Part shown: positions 12,171-23,430 of the stretch, one piece after another | Numbering within the stretch: position 1 is the first letter of the stretch | Layout: each line of letters starts with the position of its first letter | Origin: Symbiodinium natans | Taxonomy: Eukaryota > Sar > Dinophyceae > Suessiales > Symbiodiniaceae | Reading direction: 5' to 3' | NCBI GenBank assembly: GCA_905221605.1 | Contig: CAJNDS010001247.1 | Span: 62,001 to 126,000, forward strand | Length of the DNA: 64,000 nt | Notes under the pieces: generated by a model | Database searches by the model: none | Seen by the model: the letters and a program-made list of their open reading frames with translations, nothing else | Told to the model about the DNA's origin: nothing | Position numbers and translations under genes: made by a program

Positions 12171-12275
12171 AAAGGGTCCATATGTACCTACATAGTAGAC
12201 AGTGTGCCTTAAAGGGGTTCCTATAAAAATGCCTTAGGGCCCAAAATATATACCATGCAGGCACAAGGACCCTTA
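12171..12275. mobile_element. family C element, degraded
   Basis: Left end AAAGGGTCCATATGTACCTA; right end altered to CAGGCACAAGGACCC. About 40 bases upstream, on the minus strand, of candidate exon 12057-12131. Confidence 0.7.
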
Positions 12276-12493
12276 CAAGGGAGCAATGGGCTCACTATCA
12301 CGAGAATAGAGCGTCACCTTCTAAGCCCGAGGCACCAAGAACCAGGTCTGCAAGGGCTCAGAAACAAGTGGGCATTCCAATCAACAACAAGTCTGGGGAT
12401 AAAACGTAGATCCTCACAATACGGAGCGGGGGAAGTTTAGCAATAAAACTCAAGTTGCTACCCTAAACCCTAAACCCTAAACCCTACGGTCAC

Positions 12494-12554
12494 CCGTTCC
12501 GTGTTCAAGTGTTCTCTGGTATCTCGGATCAAACGCCCGATTTTTCCAAACAGC
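12494..12554 (-). CDS. candidate exon
   Basis: Reads AVWKNRAFDPRYQRTLEHGT; acceptor TTTAG|GCT, donor GT. Confidence 0.38.
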
Positions 12555-12989
12555 CTAAATGGGTTTAGGGTTTAGGGTTTAGGGTTTAGGGTTTAAAACC
12601 CTGCATCCTCAACCCCCAAACCCAAACTCCAACATATCCAGCACGCACTAAGTCCTAAACCGGAAACGCTAGCCATTCCAAAACTAAACCCTCCTCAACC
12701 CAATACGAGAAAAAGAAAAAAAAAACATTCCGAAGGTCCTACCTAGTACCCTAAACCCTTAACACGAAAGCCCCTAAACCCTAAACCCTAAACCCTAAAA
12801 CACGGAGTCACCCAGGTGCCTCCGTGTAGGTCTGCATCCTAAAGCCTCCCGGTGCAGTCCTTGGTTGCTGAGTTCATAAGCCCCTAATCCCCTAAGCCCT
12901 AAGCCCTAAGCCCTAAGCCCTAAACCCTAAACCCTAAACCCCCAAAAATGGTAAAGTGTACTCCCTCAGCTACTAAGAGTCAGGGTGGC

Positions 12990-13049
12990 CCCCTCCGCTG
13001 TCCATTTGGCAGCTTTCACTGAGGCGGCCAGGGCATCCAGTGCCGCATC
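12990..13049 (-). CDS. candidate exon
   Basis: Reads DAALDALAASVKAAKWTAEG; acceptor CTGAG|GAT, GC donor. Helical composition, no family. Confidence 0.38.
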
Positions 13050-13138
13050 CTCAGGAAAAAGCTTTCAGGGCTCGGGTCGGGGTCAAGGATTTGGGGTTGG
13101 GGTTTAGGGTTTAGGGTTGAGGGTTGAGGGTTGAGGGT

Positions 13139-13218
13139 TGAGGGTTTAGGGTTTAGGGTTTAGGGTTTAGGGTTTAGGGTTTAGGGTTTAGGGTTTAGGG
13201 TTCAGGGTTGAGGGTTTA
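13139..13218. repeat. telomere-like array with GGGTTGA variants
   Basis: TTTAGGG copies flanked by runs of the TTGAGGG variant. Confidence 0.93.
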
Positions 13219-13459
13219 GGGTTTAGGGTTTCGGGCTTTGTGGGGTTTCGGGCTTTGGGGCTACGGTTTGGGGCCGAGGGTCTCGGGGTTCGGTGTAAGG
13301 TGGGGGGTGGGGGGTCCAAGGGATGCTTGTGAATCATCGGCCATCTTGAAACCCTAAACCCTAAACCCTAAACCCTAAACCCTAAACCCTAAACCCTAAA
13401 CCCCTGCCTCACAAGTGCAGGGATCAGGGTTTATGTCGTTTGGGTCTAGGGTCCAGGGT

Positions 13460-13590
13460 TGGGATGCTCCCTCCGAACTAACAGCCCTCAATAGGGATTA
13501 TCAGTACGTACCCTAAACCCTAAACCCTAAACCCTAAACCCTAAACTCTGATCCCTATTAAGGACTGCTAGTATAAGGGGGATCATCCCA
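13460..13590. mobile_element. family A element split by a telomere-like array
   Basis: Both inverted ends are present; CCCTAAA copies occupy the centre (13510-13546). Confidence 0.8.
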
Positions 13591-14222
13591 AGGTGTAGGC
13601 TGCAGGCTCGGGATCCTGCGTCCCTAAACCCGAAACCCTAAACCCTGATCCCTAAACCCTACACCCTAACCCCCTAAACCCTAAACCCTAAACCCTAAAC
13701 CCTAAACCCTAAACCCTAAACCCTAAACCCTAAACCCTAAACCCCAAACCCCAAACCCTAAACCGCAGAGCTTCCGAGCGTCAAGCCTTGACCTGTCGAT
13801 GGAGTCGACCTCCTGGTCAACATAGTGCCTCGGCTGCCCAGTACCTGCCCCCTAGTTCTCAGGGTTTAGGGTTTGGGGTTTAGGGTTTAGGGTTTGGGGT
13901 TCAGGGTGGTTTTCATGGACCCTTAGAAGGGGAACCCCTCAGACAAATGAATGGCCCATACTTCAGAGCCCTTTGAACTTAGTTGTTGAGTTCATAAGCC
14001 CCCCCAAAAGTGTACACTTTCAGTTCTGAAGGGGACTCTAGTATCCAAAAAAGTGTTCAAGTGTACTCACTCAGCTACTATGTAGTAGGGAATGAGGGAA
14101 TCAGGGCCCTACACATACCCTTCAAGGGGTTGAGGGTTTGTAGGGTTAGGTCCACCCCCTCCCACTCCTACTGAAGAACAAAGCCCAAAGAACGGGGCAT
14201 TGGAGTTATTAGGGTTTAGGGT

Positions 14223-14325
14223 TGGGATGTTCCCCGCTTATACTAATCGCCCTTATTCGGGATTATACTAGGGGGCGTACCATAATCCCCATTAAAGACT
14301 GTTTGTATAATTGGGGAACATCCCA
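14223..14325. mobile_element. family A MITE-like element
   Basis: Complete inverted repeat from TTGGGATGTTCCCC to GGGGAACATCCCAA. Confidence 0.85.
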
Positions 14326-14342
14326 ATCCCTAAACACGAACA

Positions 14343-14459
14343 TACTACTTGCTTGAGAACCCCACCCCCCCAAATCATAAGGGAATATGCTTCCTTACAA
14401 GGGCAACGTAGGGATTACCACTTTTAATTGTTTTGGGGGTTGCTGAGCAAATAGTAGTA
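14343..14459. mobile_element. family F MITE-like element
   Basis: TACTACTTGCTTGAGAACCC to GGGGGTTGCTGAGCAAATAG. Confidence 0.82.
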
Positions 14460-14864
14460 ATAGCAATAATGAGAATCATCTTTTTTTGCTAGCAAAATGG
14501 AAAAAGGGAAGCAAGTCCTACAAGGGAATCTGGCGGCTGTAATGGGAACATAACCCCTACAGGGGGAATAAGCCTCTGTGCACAAGGGAGCCCAACTTCT
14601 AAACAAGGGGGAAGAAGGGATACTGCCTCAGAACAATATTCTGACGTGTGTTTAATACGTTTAAGATGCCCTTGGGTTGGTTTCAGGACAAAGACGGGGC
14701 AGCCCCTTGGGGGACTGTAGCTAAACGCTCCCCAAGCCCTAAACCCTCAACCCTGAAGCCTAAACTTAAAACCCTAAACCCTAAACCCCAAACCCCAAAC
14801 CCTAAACCCTAAACCCTAAACCCTAAACCCTAAACCCTCAGTAGGCTGTGAGCATGCTGGGCGC

Positions 14865-14960
14865 ATCTGCTTCGTAGACCCGGTCTTCACGAACCTTTCG
14901 CCCTCGCCGTCGCCCGGCAGCTTGTCCCAGAGGATGGGGAACTTGGCGGCCCCCCCCTTC
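14865..14960 (-). CDS. candidate exon
   Basis: Reads KGGAAKFPILWDKLPGDGEG then ERFVKTGSTKQ. Codon third positions are mostly G or C. Acceptor ACAG|GAAG, GC donor. Unrecognised. Confidence 0.42.
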
Positions 14961-15656
14961 CTGTTCAGGGCTTAGGGTTTAGGGTTTAGGGTTTAGGGTT
15001 TAGGGTTTAGGGTTTAGGGTTTAGGGTTTAGGGTTTAGGGTTTAGGGTTTGACGGGCCATACTAGGAGTACACTAAGAGGGAACCCCAGGAGGTACATCC
15101 TTAGGGCTCCAAGTTTAACTCCCTTATGCCAAGTTTTTCTAGGTTTTTTGTCGTTTTTCTTCTGAGGTTTGGGATGTACAAAACCCTAAACCCTAAACCC
15201 TAAACCCTAAACCCTAAACCCTAAACCCTAAACCCTAAACCCTAAACCCTAAACCCGTGGTTACAAAGGCCGCCTACAGGGTTCTTAGGGTTTATGAGCT
15301 GACTCCTGAACCCTGAGCCCTACACCAAAAAAACCCTAGCCCCCAAACCCCCGAACCCCACTTAAAACCCTAGAAGCCTAACTAGTTCATGGCTGGGATA
15401 GCATGAAAAATCACATGTCTGTTGCTGATTGAGTTTAAGTACCCTTAAAGCAACTGTAGTATGTTACCCCACTATGACAAAGCTAAGGCCCTTCGGCCTC
15501 AAACCCTAAACCCTAAACCCTAAACCCTAAACCCTAAAACCCTAACCCTGAACGAGCCCTGAAGGCCTAGCTGGTGAGGGGAGGGGGGGGGGGGGGGTTG
15601 ATGAAAGCGGTCGTCCTCCAGTTTTTGCTGGGTCTCTGTGCTTACTTGCCTGATAC

Positions 15657-15722
15657 CTCCAGGACCTTAATGCCAAGGGTACCAAGGGTGCCAGAATCCT
15701 TGAGGACACCGTGCTTGGGTTT
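15657..15722 (-). CDS. candidate exon
   Basis: Twenty-two codons beginning KPKHGVLKDSGTLGTLGIKV, donor GTATCA, acceptor TCCAG|AAA. If read through it ends after five further codons at TAA. 'GTLGIKVLE' resembles the start of a C2 domain, not more than a hint. Confidence 0.38.
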
Positions 15723-15886
15723 CTGGAAGGAGTCGGTTCCGCAGCAAAAAGATCCCGCAACTAAGTTAAAGCTCCACACACCCCCTCCAGCGCCTCAAGC
15801 AATGAACCCTGCACCCGGAACCCTAAACCCCCCACACACACTCCACTCCCCCCCCACACTCCCCCCCGTCCCCCCCTAAACCCCAC

Positions 15887-15975
15887 CAAGACGTCCTCGC
15901 AGCCTTGCTCGATGTTGCGGCAGAGGACGCAGCGCTGGCTGGGCGCTTTTTGGCACCGGCTGTTTTGGCCTCTGC
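15887..15975 (-). CDS. candidate exon, Ala/Ser/Lys-rich
   Basis: Reads AEAKTAGAKKRPASAASSAA then TSSKAARTS; low-complexity linker composition. Acceptor GAAG|GCA, donor GT. Confidence 0.38.
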
Positions 15976-16289
15976 CTTCGTCCAACGCGGGGGTGTTCAA
16001 CGGGTTGTGCGATTTAGACATCCGGGTTTCGGGTTTGGGGCTTAGAGATTTGGGGATTGAGGGTTCTGTGGAGACATGAATTCCGAAGCCCGCAGGCCTA
16101 TAAAGCACGTGCCGTATGCTTAACCCTGAACCCTAAATCACGGCACAGGGGGCGAACTTTAACAAGGACCTTTCAAACCTGACCAGATGTCCTGAGGCTG
16201 CCAGCATGCCTCAGAAATGGTTTAGGGTTTAGGGTTTAGGGTTTAGGGCTTAGGGTCGAGGAGGGATGACGACTGATGTCCCTCATAGC

Positions 16290-16330
16290 TCTAGAAGCTC
16301 TAAACCACAGCTCATGTACTCCAACACTAT
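16290..16330 (-). CDS. candidate exon, kinase-hinge-like
   Basis: Reads IVLEYMSCGLELLE. 'VLEYM..G.L' resembles the hinge of protein kinases, but no HRD or DFG exon was found nearby, so the identity is a guess. Acceptor CCAG|ATA, GC donor. Confidence 0.33.
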
Positions 16331-16396
16331 CTGGAAGAACTACTTCGCTGGACCTTTATAGGGTTTAGGGTTTAGGGTTTAGGGTTTAGGGAGGGC

Positions 16397-16455
16397 ACGG
16401 ATGTATTTGCGTTGCCAGTTGGCTCCCTTGGCACGGCGGACAAAGACAATTTTAT
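16397..16455 (-). CDS. candidate exon
   Basis: Reads KIVFVRRAKGANWQRKYIR after a one-base completion; GC donor. Another frame is open. Confidence 0.35.
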
Positions 16456-16555
16456 CTAATCATCAGCTCACCACAACTGAAAGTTTACATCCTCCCTAAA
16501 CCCTAAACCCCAAACCCTATACCCTAAACGCTAAGCCCTGGGGTTTAGGTCTTAC

Positions 16556-16597
16556 CGTCCGGTGGCCTTTCCGCCACTCAGCAATGCAGAGCAGCCG
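16556..16597 (-). CDS. candidate exon with consensus GTAAGA donor
   Basis: Fourteen codons, RLLCIAEWRKGHRT, ending at GTAAGA. Acceptor CCCAG|CGG. Confidence 0.42.
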
Positions 16598-19500
16598 CTG
16601 GGTAGCTTTCGGTTGTTGCCTCAGCAAGCATGTCAGGTAGGGTTTTGGGATTAAGGTTTAGGGTTTTGGGTTTAAGGTTCCCTGAACACCTCCCCGTAGC
16701 ATAAGCCAACAAGGGAAACTGTCAAAAAAACACATCCCGGCCTGCCCAGGGGATTGGGGGTTAGGAGGTAGCACTATATGATTCTCGCACTCCAAAATCC
16801 TTGAACACCCAGCGGAACCCGGATCCTAAACTCTACGATCCGGCCCTACGACCATACTTGAAGGCTTCATGGCGTCCTAATTTGGTATTTCCCAAAATAG
16901 GGGTACCCCTTCCATGCCCAAAAATGAGTAGAATCCCCTTAAAGGGACCCCTCAAAAAAGGGTACCCCTATTTTCGGAAACCCCCAAATAGGTCCAGATA
17001 CACGGCTTCAGAAAGACCCAGGCAAGGCATGGTGGCTAATCACAAGACTTGCTTCCAAACAAATCCTGTTACTAAACCCTAAACCCTAAACCCTAAACCC
17101 TAAACCCTAAACCCTAAACCCTAAACCCTAAACCCTAAACCCTATGCGACACTTGGGAACTCTGGCTCGGGGGCAAAAACCCAAAACCCAAAACCCCAAT
17201 CCCCAACACCCTAACCCCTCAACCCCGGGCTCAGGGTTTGCGGTACTTAAGCTAGGATTCATTTCGGAAAGCTGATTGCTGCCTCTACAACACGACGAGG
17301 ACCTGTTGAGGGTTTTTGGCCGTCAGACCCCAGGTAAGGTGCTGGTTGACTGCACATACAAGGCCCAGCCAGATTTGATGTCCTGTGGCCAGGTTGGCTT
17401 ACCAAGGCGCCGGGGTCCTCTAGGAACCACAAAAAAGGAGCATCCCTCATTCAGGCCCGAAGCCCGAAGCCCGAAACCCGAAACTCCAAACCCCAAACCC
17501 TAAACCCTGAACCCTAAACCCTACACCCTAAACCCTAAACCCTATACCCTAAACCCTACACCCTAAATCGCAACCCAAAAACAAAGATGTCCTGACAAGG
17601 GCTCTAGTAACCTCAATATTCTTCGGCCCCTGGTAGCTGGTAGTACAGGGCTCTATCTCGAAGAGCTACACCTACAGACCCGACGATTCGGGTTTAGGGT
17701 TTACGGCTTGATCATGATATTCAATCCTTTGAGGGTCGATAGGCAAAAGCCTTACAAGCGGTTAAGGAGCCAAAAGCCCGAGAATCCCCCACACGCATGT
17801 AAGAGACCCTCAAATTCCCAGGCCCCAAAACCCCAAACAACCACGAACCCGTAACCCTCAACCCTAACCCTGAGTCCCCTCAGGCCCCAAAGTCTCCAAT
17901 CTCCTCCCCTTACCATTCCCCTCCCCTCCCCATCGCCCTCAGCCCTAAACCCAACAGCCATAAACCCTCAAAACCCTCGAAGCCCAAAAAGCCCCAAAGC
18001 TCCAACCCCTAAACCCTAGACACCCTAAGGCGCCAGACCCTAAGCCCGAAACTCCCAAAACCCCAAAACCATAAACCCCTAAGGCCCCCCAAACCCCAAC
18101 CCTGAATCCAAAACCCCAAACCCCATAACCCTAAACCCCTAAGCACCCAAATCTCAACCCTGAAGCCCAAAATCCAGAAACCCAAAACCAACCCCCAAAC
18201 CCAAACCCAAACCACCCCCCCACCCGCCCCCTCACCAAAGAAAAACAAATAGAAAACCTACCCTGACTCCCAACGGCCTAAATCCCTAAACCATACACCC
18301 TAGACCCTAAAACCCTGACCCCAACTAAATAAGCCTGAACCCTAAACCCTAAACCGCAAACACCAGAAACCCAAAACCATACACCCAAAAAACCCAAAAA
18401 CCCAAAACCCTACCCCCTCCCTACACCCTAAACCCTAAACCCCCAAACCCCTACACCAACACTCTAAACCCTAACACCATGACCCCAAACAACCCTAAAC
18501 CCTAAATCCCAGAAACCCAAAACCCTAAACCCCAAAAACCCTACCCCGAACACCCTAAACCCCCAAAACCCAAAATCCCAAACCCCTAAAACTTAAACCC
18601 TGACCCCAAATAACCCTAAACCCTTAACACCAGACCTATACACCCTAAACCCTAAACCCTAAACCCTAAACCCCCTGAACCCAGGCCATCCTTGGGCGCC
18701 AGAGTGATGTTCCCAGCGGCTAGACCCAAGATCTTCCGAACCTTACAGTTGAGGGTTTAGGGTTTAGGGTTTCCTGTCGGGAGTTCTGGGCGTTTTCGGG
18801 GAGGGAAGGGGGGGGGGGGGGCGGTTGGAGGGGCTTGGTGGTGGTCTGGGGTTCTCGGGGCTTATGGGGTTTTAAGGGGCTTTGGGTTGAAGGGTGACGA
18901 GTCTGGCTTTGGGGTTTTGGCGGAGTCTTGGGCTAGAGATGTTTTGCCTTTCAGGAGCCTCAGAAGCCCTTAGGCAGGAACAAGAGATTTATGGGTTCAG
19001 GTGTTTAGGGTTTAGGGTTTGGGGGTTTAGGGGTTGAGGGTTTAGGGTTTAGGGTTTAGGGTTCAGGTGGTAAGGGTGCGACTTGGGATCCTTTGGCACT
19101 CTCATGGTGGTGGTGAGGTTTGTGGTAGGGCGGGGGTGGGGGGGCGCGCAGGGCTTGAATACAAGCCGCCGGAAGCTTGAATTATCCGGCCCCGAAGCTC
19201 GAAGCCCTAAAGACGGGGGCCAAATCGAGGGCACGACATCCGCCCCAAACCCTGAACCCTAAACCCTACACCCAAAACCCTCCACCATACTTAGGCGGTT
19301 TAGGGTTTAGTGTTTAGGGTTTCGCCAAGGATTAGGGTTTTGGGGTTTAGGGCCTAGGGTCTGGGGGGGTCATAGGACAGGGTCTGAACAAAAGTTAAGC
19401 TTCAACGCGGCGGGTTAAGTTGAAGCATGCCTGCAAAACCCGAAGCGAGAACTATACCAACCCTAAACCCTAAACCCTAAACCCTAAACCCTAAACCCTA

Positions 19501-20087
19501 AACGAGGGCAGGACACCTCGGAGTTGCCGCACACAAACCTGGTCGGCTTCCCTTCCTTGTAGGCCACAAGGCCTTGGTAGCCCAGTAGCCATATTGTAAC
19601 AACTAGGGTTTAGGGTTTAGGGTTTAGGGTTTAGGGTTTAGGGTTTAGGGTTTAGGGGTTCCCCTTCTTTGGGTTGGTTGCTTCATAAGGGAACCCAGAG
19701 CCCCAGCAAAAAAAGGGTAAAGTGTACCACGGGGCTTCTGAGAGGCCCTTGCTGGAAGAAATGTTCTCCTTGCGCTCAAGCTTGTAGTAGCCGCAGCCAG
19801 TGGAATAGGGCACATCATGTGCCTCACACAGCCTTGGTAGCCCGGTGACCATACTATGATAAGGGCACCCTGTTTGGGGGGGTAGTTACTTTATAAGGGA
19901 ACCTTGGTGATTAGCCCAGTAACCATATTATAATTTAGGGCACCCTTTTTTGGGGTGTAGCTACCTTATAAGGGAACCTCGAACCCCAAAAAACGAGGTG
20001 AAAGGGTACCAATGGGCTGCCACGCAGCTCTTTCACAGTTGACGCCTCTTCCACAGAGACCAGTTTGAAATCCAGCGCGGCCGCCAT
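16556..20087 (-). CDS. unrecognised gene, start and phase-linked exon chain
   Basis: Gene-level entry. A predicted start ATG at 20087 opens MAAALDFKLVSVEEASTVKE. Following exons join in phase: ELCEAHDVPYSTGCGYYKLE...(19832), GLVAYKEGKPTRFVCGNSE (19572), ACFNLTRRVE (19430), VRKILGLAAGNITL (18741), then less certain ones at 17656, 17382 and 16597. The ATG has no AG just upstream, which favours a true start over an internal exon. Family not recognised. The first two introns consist almost wholly of family E elements. Confidence 0.55.
16887..16988. mobile_element. family H MITE-like element
   Basis: TTCCCAAAATAGGGGTACCC to GGGTACCCCTATTTTCGGAA. Confidence 0.78.
17329..17382 (-). CDS. candidate exon of unrecognised gene
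   Basis: Eighteen codons, DIKSGWALYVQSTSTLPG, acceptor CACAG|GAC and donor GT. The plus strand is open for about 75 codons here too, so strand rests on the chain. Confidence 0.4.
17612..17656 (-). CDS. candidate exon of unrecognised gene
   Basis: Reads IEPCTTSYQGPKNIE, acceptor TCGAG|ATA and donor GT, phase 0. Another frame is also open. Confidence 0.33.
18700..18741 (-). CDS. fifth exon of unrecognised gene
   Basis: Fourteen codons, VRKILGLAAGNITL; acceptor TAAG|GTT, GC donor. A GA donor further on would extend it. Confidence 0.5.
19401..19430 (-). CDS. fourth exon of unrecognised gene
   Basis: Ten codons, ACFNLTRRVE; acceptor TGCAG|GCA, GC donor, phase 0 both sides. Confidence 0.5.
19517..19572 (-). 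CDS. third exon of unrecognised gene
   Basis: Reads LVAYKEGKPTRFVCGNSE, in phase. The acceptor context GGGCTACCAAG|GC is identical to that of the preceding exon, again at a family E end. Donor GT. Confidence 0.65.
19579..19737. mobile_element. family E element split by a telomere-like array; forms an intron
   Basis: GGTAGCCCAGTAGCCATATT, then TTTAGGG copies (19608-19657), then CTTCATAAGGGAACCC and AAAAAAAGGGTAAAGTGTACC. It fills almost the whole intron between exons 19747-19832 and 19517-19572. Confidence 0.82.
19747..19832 (-). CDS. second exon of unrecognised gene
   Basis: Reads LCEAHDVPYSTGCGYYKLER then KENISSSK, one base carried over a GC donor. The acceptor GGGCTACCAAG|GC is supplied by the end of the family E element. 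Confidence 0.65.
19837..20019. mobile_element. two tandem family E elements forming an intron
   Basis: Copies at 19837-19908 and 19913-20019, each with a GCCC.GT.ACCATA end and a TATAAGGGAACC core; the outer end is GGTACCAATGGGCTGCC. Together they fill almost the whole 196-base intron between exons 20029-20087 and 19747-19832. Confidence 0.85.
20029..20087 (-). CDS. first exon of unrecognised gene (ATG)
   Basis: Reads MAAALDFKLVSVEEASTVK plus GA before a GC donor (AAAGA|GCTGCG). The donor is 9 bases upstream of the family E end. Confidence 0.6.
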
Positions 20088-20306
20088 TGAAGTCGAAGTA
20101 GGTAAAAAGGGCCCCGAATTTAGTGAACTACTACATGGCTTGAGGATAAGCTACAATGCGGGCCTAGCGCCGTAATCAATCGCCAATCACACGTTCCGAC
20201 ACAACGACATCCGACAGTTGCAGGGTTCTCAAGGGGAGGGGGGACCATTGGGGGGTAGGTACCTCGGGAACCTAAACCCCTACAAGACAAGTAGCGCTCT
20301 GCTCAC

Positions 20307-20355
20307 CCCCAGACTTGCAATTCCGACACCAGAGTCTGGTTGGCCCCTTCTCAGC
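20307..20355 (-). CDS. PIF1-like candidate exon
   Basis: Reads AEKGPTRLWCRNCKSG with a canonical GTGAGC donor. It could correspond to the 'K.G..VM..RN' segment of PIF1 proteins, but no following exon with motif V/VI was found. Confidence 0.48.
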
Positions 20356-23300
20356 CTCTCTGGGTTTGTCTCTGCTCATCCCTAAACCCTAAACCCTAAA
20401 CCCAAAACCCTAAACCCTAAACACCCCCTCCCAGGGCTGGGCTGACAGACAAGTTCTTCGAATCGGCGCTTTGGTTCAGGGACTCGTTCCCAAACCTACA
20501 CCCTCAGCCCTACGAACCCTAAACCCCAAACCCTAAAACCCTAGAACCCTAACTACAGCTACCCGTGAGCCTTCAAGTAGAACCGGCGACCAGGCAGGTC
20601 CCTAGCAAAGTGTGCTCAGGGGCTCCTTGCTCTACCATAAGTCCTATCCCCAAACTGCAAACCCTAAACCCTAAACCCCAAACCCTAAACCCTAAACCCC
20701 AAACCCTATAACCCTAAACCCTAAACCCTGTAAGCCCCAAACTCCGCACCTCGGCCAGCGCTGCCGCTAACGCCGACTCCTCCGGGTCCGTGCGGAGCAC
20801 CTTTCCGGCACTGTTTGGGGTCACTGCTTGGGGTCACTGTTTAGGGTTTAGGGTTTAGGGTTTAGGGTTTAGGATTTTTGGTTTAACACTTTAGGGTTTG
20901 GGGTATAGGGTTTAGGGTTTAGGGTTTGGGGTTTAGGGCTAGGGTTTAGGGTTTGGGGTCTAGGGCTTAGGGTGTGGTGTTTCGGGTTTAGGACCCCAAG
21001 GGTCCATGCACCTATGCAGTATATGCTTGGGCCCTAAAGCTACTACGTGGGAACCGCTTTAATGCCCAAGTATGAACTATAGGGGTACATGGACCCTTAG
21101 GGGGATTTAGGGCTTATAGGAACTTCTAGGGTCGAGGGGTTGAGAGTTCAGGGCTGGCGGTTTGATAGGGCTGTTCAGGGGTTCGGGTAAAACGTCGATG
21201 GTATCGTCTAAAGTAAAATCTGAGAACAGGTCTCCGTGTGAAGATGTGTACGAGCGCCAGCTTGTCCTCGGTGTTTCCGTCAGAGAGGTGTGTGGGTTTA
21301 GGGTTTAGGGGTTTAGGTTTTCAGGGGTTTAGGGTTTTGGTGTGCGATGAGGCTCGTGTCGGGTGAGGCGTTGGAGAGCTTTTCGCGACATTCCACAAAG
21401 CCCGGATTTCCTTCCCGGCGTTCAGGCCTCTTATCCTGTAGGGTCCATGTACCCATATGGTACATGCTTGGGCCTTGAAGGGATTCCCATGTAGTAGCTT
21501 TAGGGCCCAAAGTGTATTCTATTTAGATACATGGACCCCCAGGGTGTACCGTGTTGTTTTCTTGCAAGTAGTAAGCACGCAATATGATGACAAATCTTCA
21601 AAAGACCATGGCTGTATGGAGGGGCCTAACCTTGCCAAGCTCTAAAATGAACCCGACCTCTATCCTGTGGAAACGTACGCTTAGGTTTAGGGTTTGGGGT
21701 TCAGGGTTTAGGGTCCGAAAACCCAACGTGGCTCACCTCCGTCAGCTCCACGGAAATGCGGGCAGCGTGGGCCCAAACCTGGCAGGCGCGGGGTTTTGGC
21801 ACTTGGGTGAGGTGCTTCGGGTAAGAGGCTACCCTAAACCCTAAACCCTAAACCCGAAACCCGAAACCCGAAACCCGAAACCCGAACCCTAAACCCTAAA
21901 CCCTAAACCCTAAACCCTAAACCCTAAACCCTAAACCCTAAACCCTAAACCCTAAACCCTTCCTTAGTGTCGAAGGTTCAAGGCGTAGGGCTAAAATTAT
22001 TGATTGCAACCGATATACTGTGTACAAGGTTCGGCAGATGGTTACGTTCTGCTTCTCCTTGTCATCTCAAAAGACATCACCACTATCGCGACAAATAAAG
22101 AAACAAATGATGGCCATAACAACATTCGGTAAGCCAGGGAAACAAAGGCAAATTCAACACTGTCGCAGGCGCCCAGCTTGAATCAAGGCATACACAAATA
22201 AAGGCTCATGTTACCCAAGCACTAACAAAACACATGCTGCAAATAAGGCTCTGCTCCTTTATAGCCGCAGTCTTCGAATGGGATTCGACTAAGAGAAAAT
22301 TCTAACTTCACTTTCTGCTGGCAGCTACAAAGCGCACATGCTTCTGAGGGCGCGCAACACTGCAACAAAACAACCGGGGCCCATCAAACTAATAGCTCAT
22401 TTGCAGGTAGTCAACATAGGCACTAAGCAACAGAATCCTGTAGTAACCAGGCCAGTGGGTCTAGACCCTAAACCCTATAACCTACACTCTCAACCCTAAA
22501 GTCTAAACCCTAAACCCTAAACCCTAAACCCTAAACCAAGCCTAAGGGTACAACCTTAGGGGTCCCAGGTAGGCTCCCACGGCTGCAGCCGGCCTTTGGT
22601 AGAACCCCATACCCTATACCCTAAACCCTAAACCCTAAACCTAACCCAAGGGTACAACCTTAGGGGTCCCAGGTAGGCTCCCACGGCTGCAGCCGGCCTT
22701 TGGTAGAACCCCATACCCTAAACCCTAAACCCTAAACCCGAAACCCTAAACCAGCAGCTGCAACCAAGGCTGCCTTTGACTCGAAGGCCCAAGTGTCATC
22801 CTCGGGCGCAGGAAGCTGGCAGAAGTCGCCGCCTGGGCATGGGTTTCGGGGCTTCGGGGTTTAGGGTTTAGGGTTTAGGGCAAGAGTTTAGGGCTAGGGT
22901 TTAGGGCTAGGGTTTAGGGTTTAGGGGTTTAGGGTTTAGGGGTTTAGGGGTTTAGGGGTTTAGGGGTTTAGGGGTTTAGGGGTTTAGGGTTTAGGGTTTA
23001 GGGTTTAGGGTTTAGGGGTTTAGGGTGTAGGGTTTAGGATTTAGGGCTAGTATACCCTATAGGTTTACTCGTTCATTGCTGGGTAGTGTTGAGAAATTGC
23101 ATTCCTTTTCCTTCTTGGGTTTAAGTGCCCCTAAACATGCACCATGTTACCGCGCTGTGGCAAAGTAAGGGGTTTAGGGTTTGAGGTGTTTATGCAGGGG
23201 TTTGAGGGGTTTAGGGTTCTTGGGGTTTAGGGTTTGAGGGTTTATGGCTCAGGTTTGTGGGGTTTGGGGTTTAGGGTTTGTGGAGTTTACGGTTTCAGGG

Positions 23301-23397
23301 TTTAGGGTTTGAGGGGTTTAGGGTTGGGGGTTAGAGTTGAGGGGTTCGGGTTTTGAGTTTTGATGAAGGGACAGATCTTGGGCGTTTGAGCTTTCGG

Positions 23398-23430
<33 letters not shown>

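Noticed and set aside
17276-17503. Plus-strand ORF of about 75 codons
   Set aside because: Its tail is telomere-like repeat translation and a minus exon with matching phases covers the same spacer; not excluded completely.
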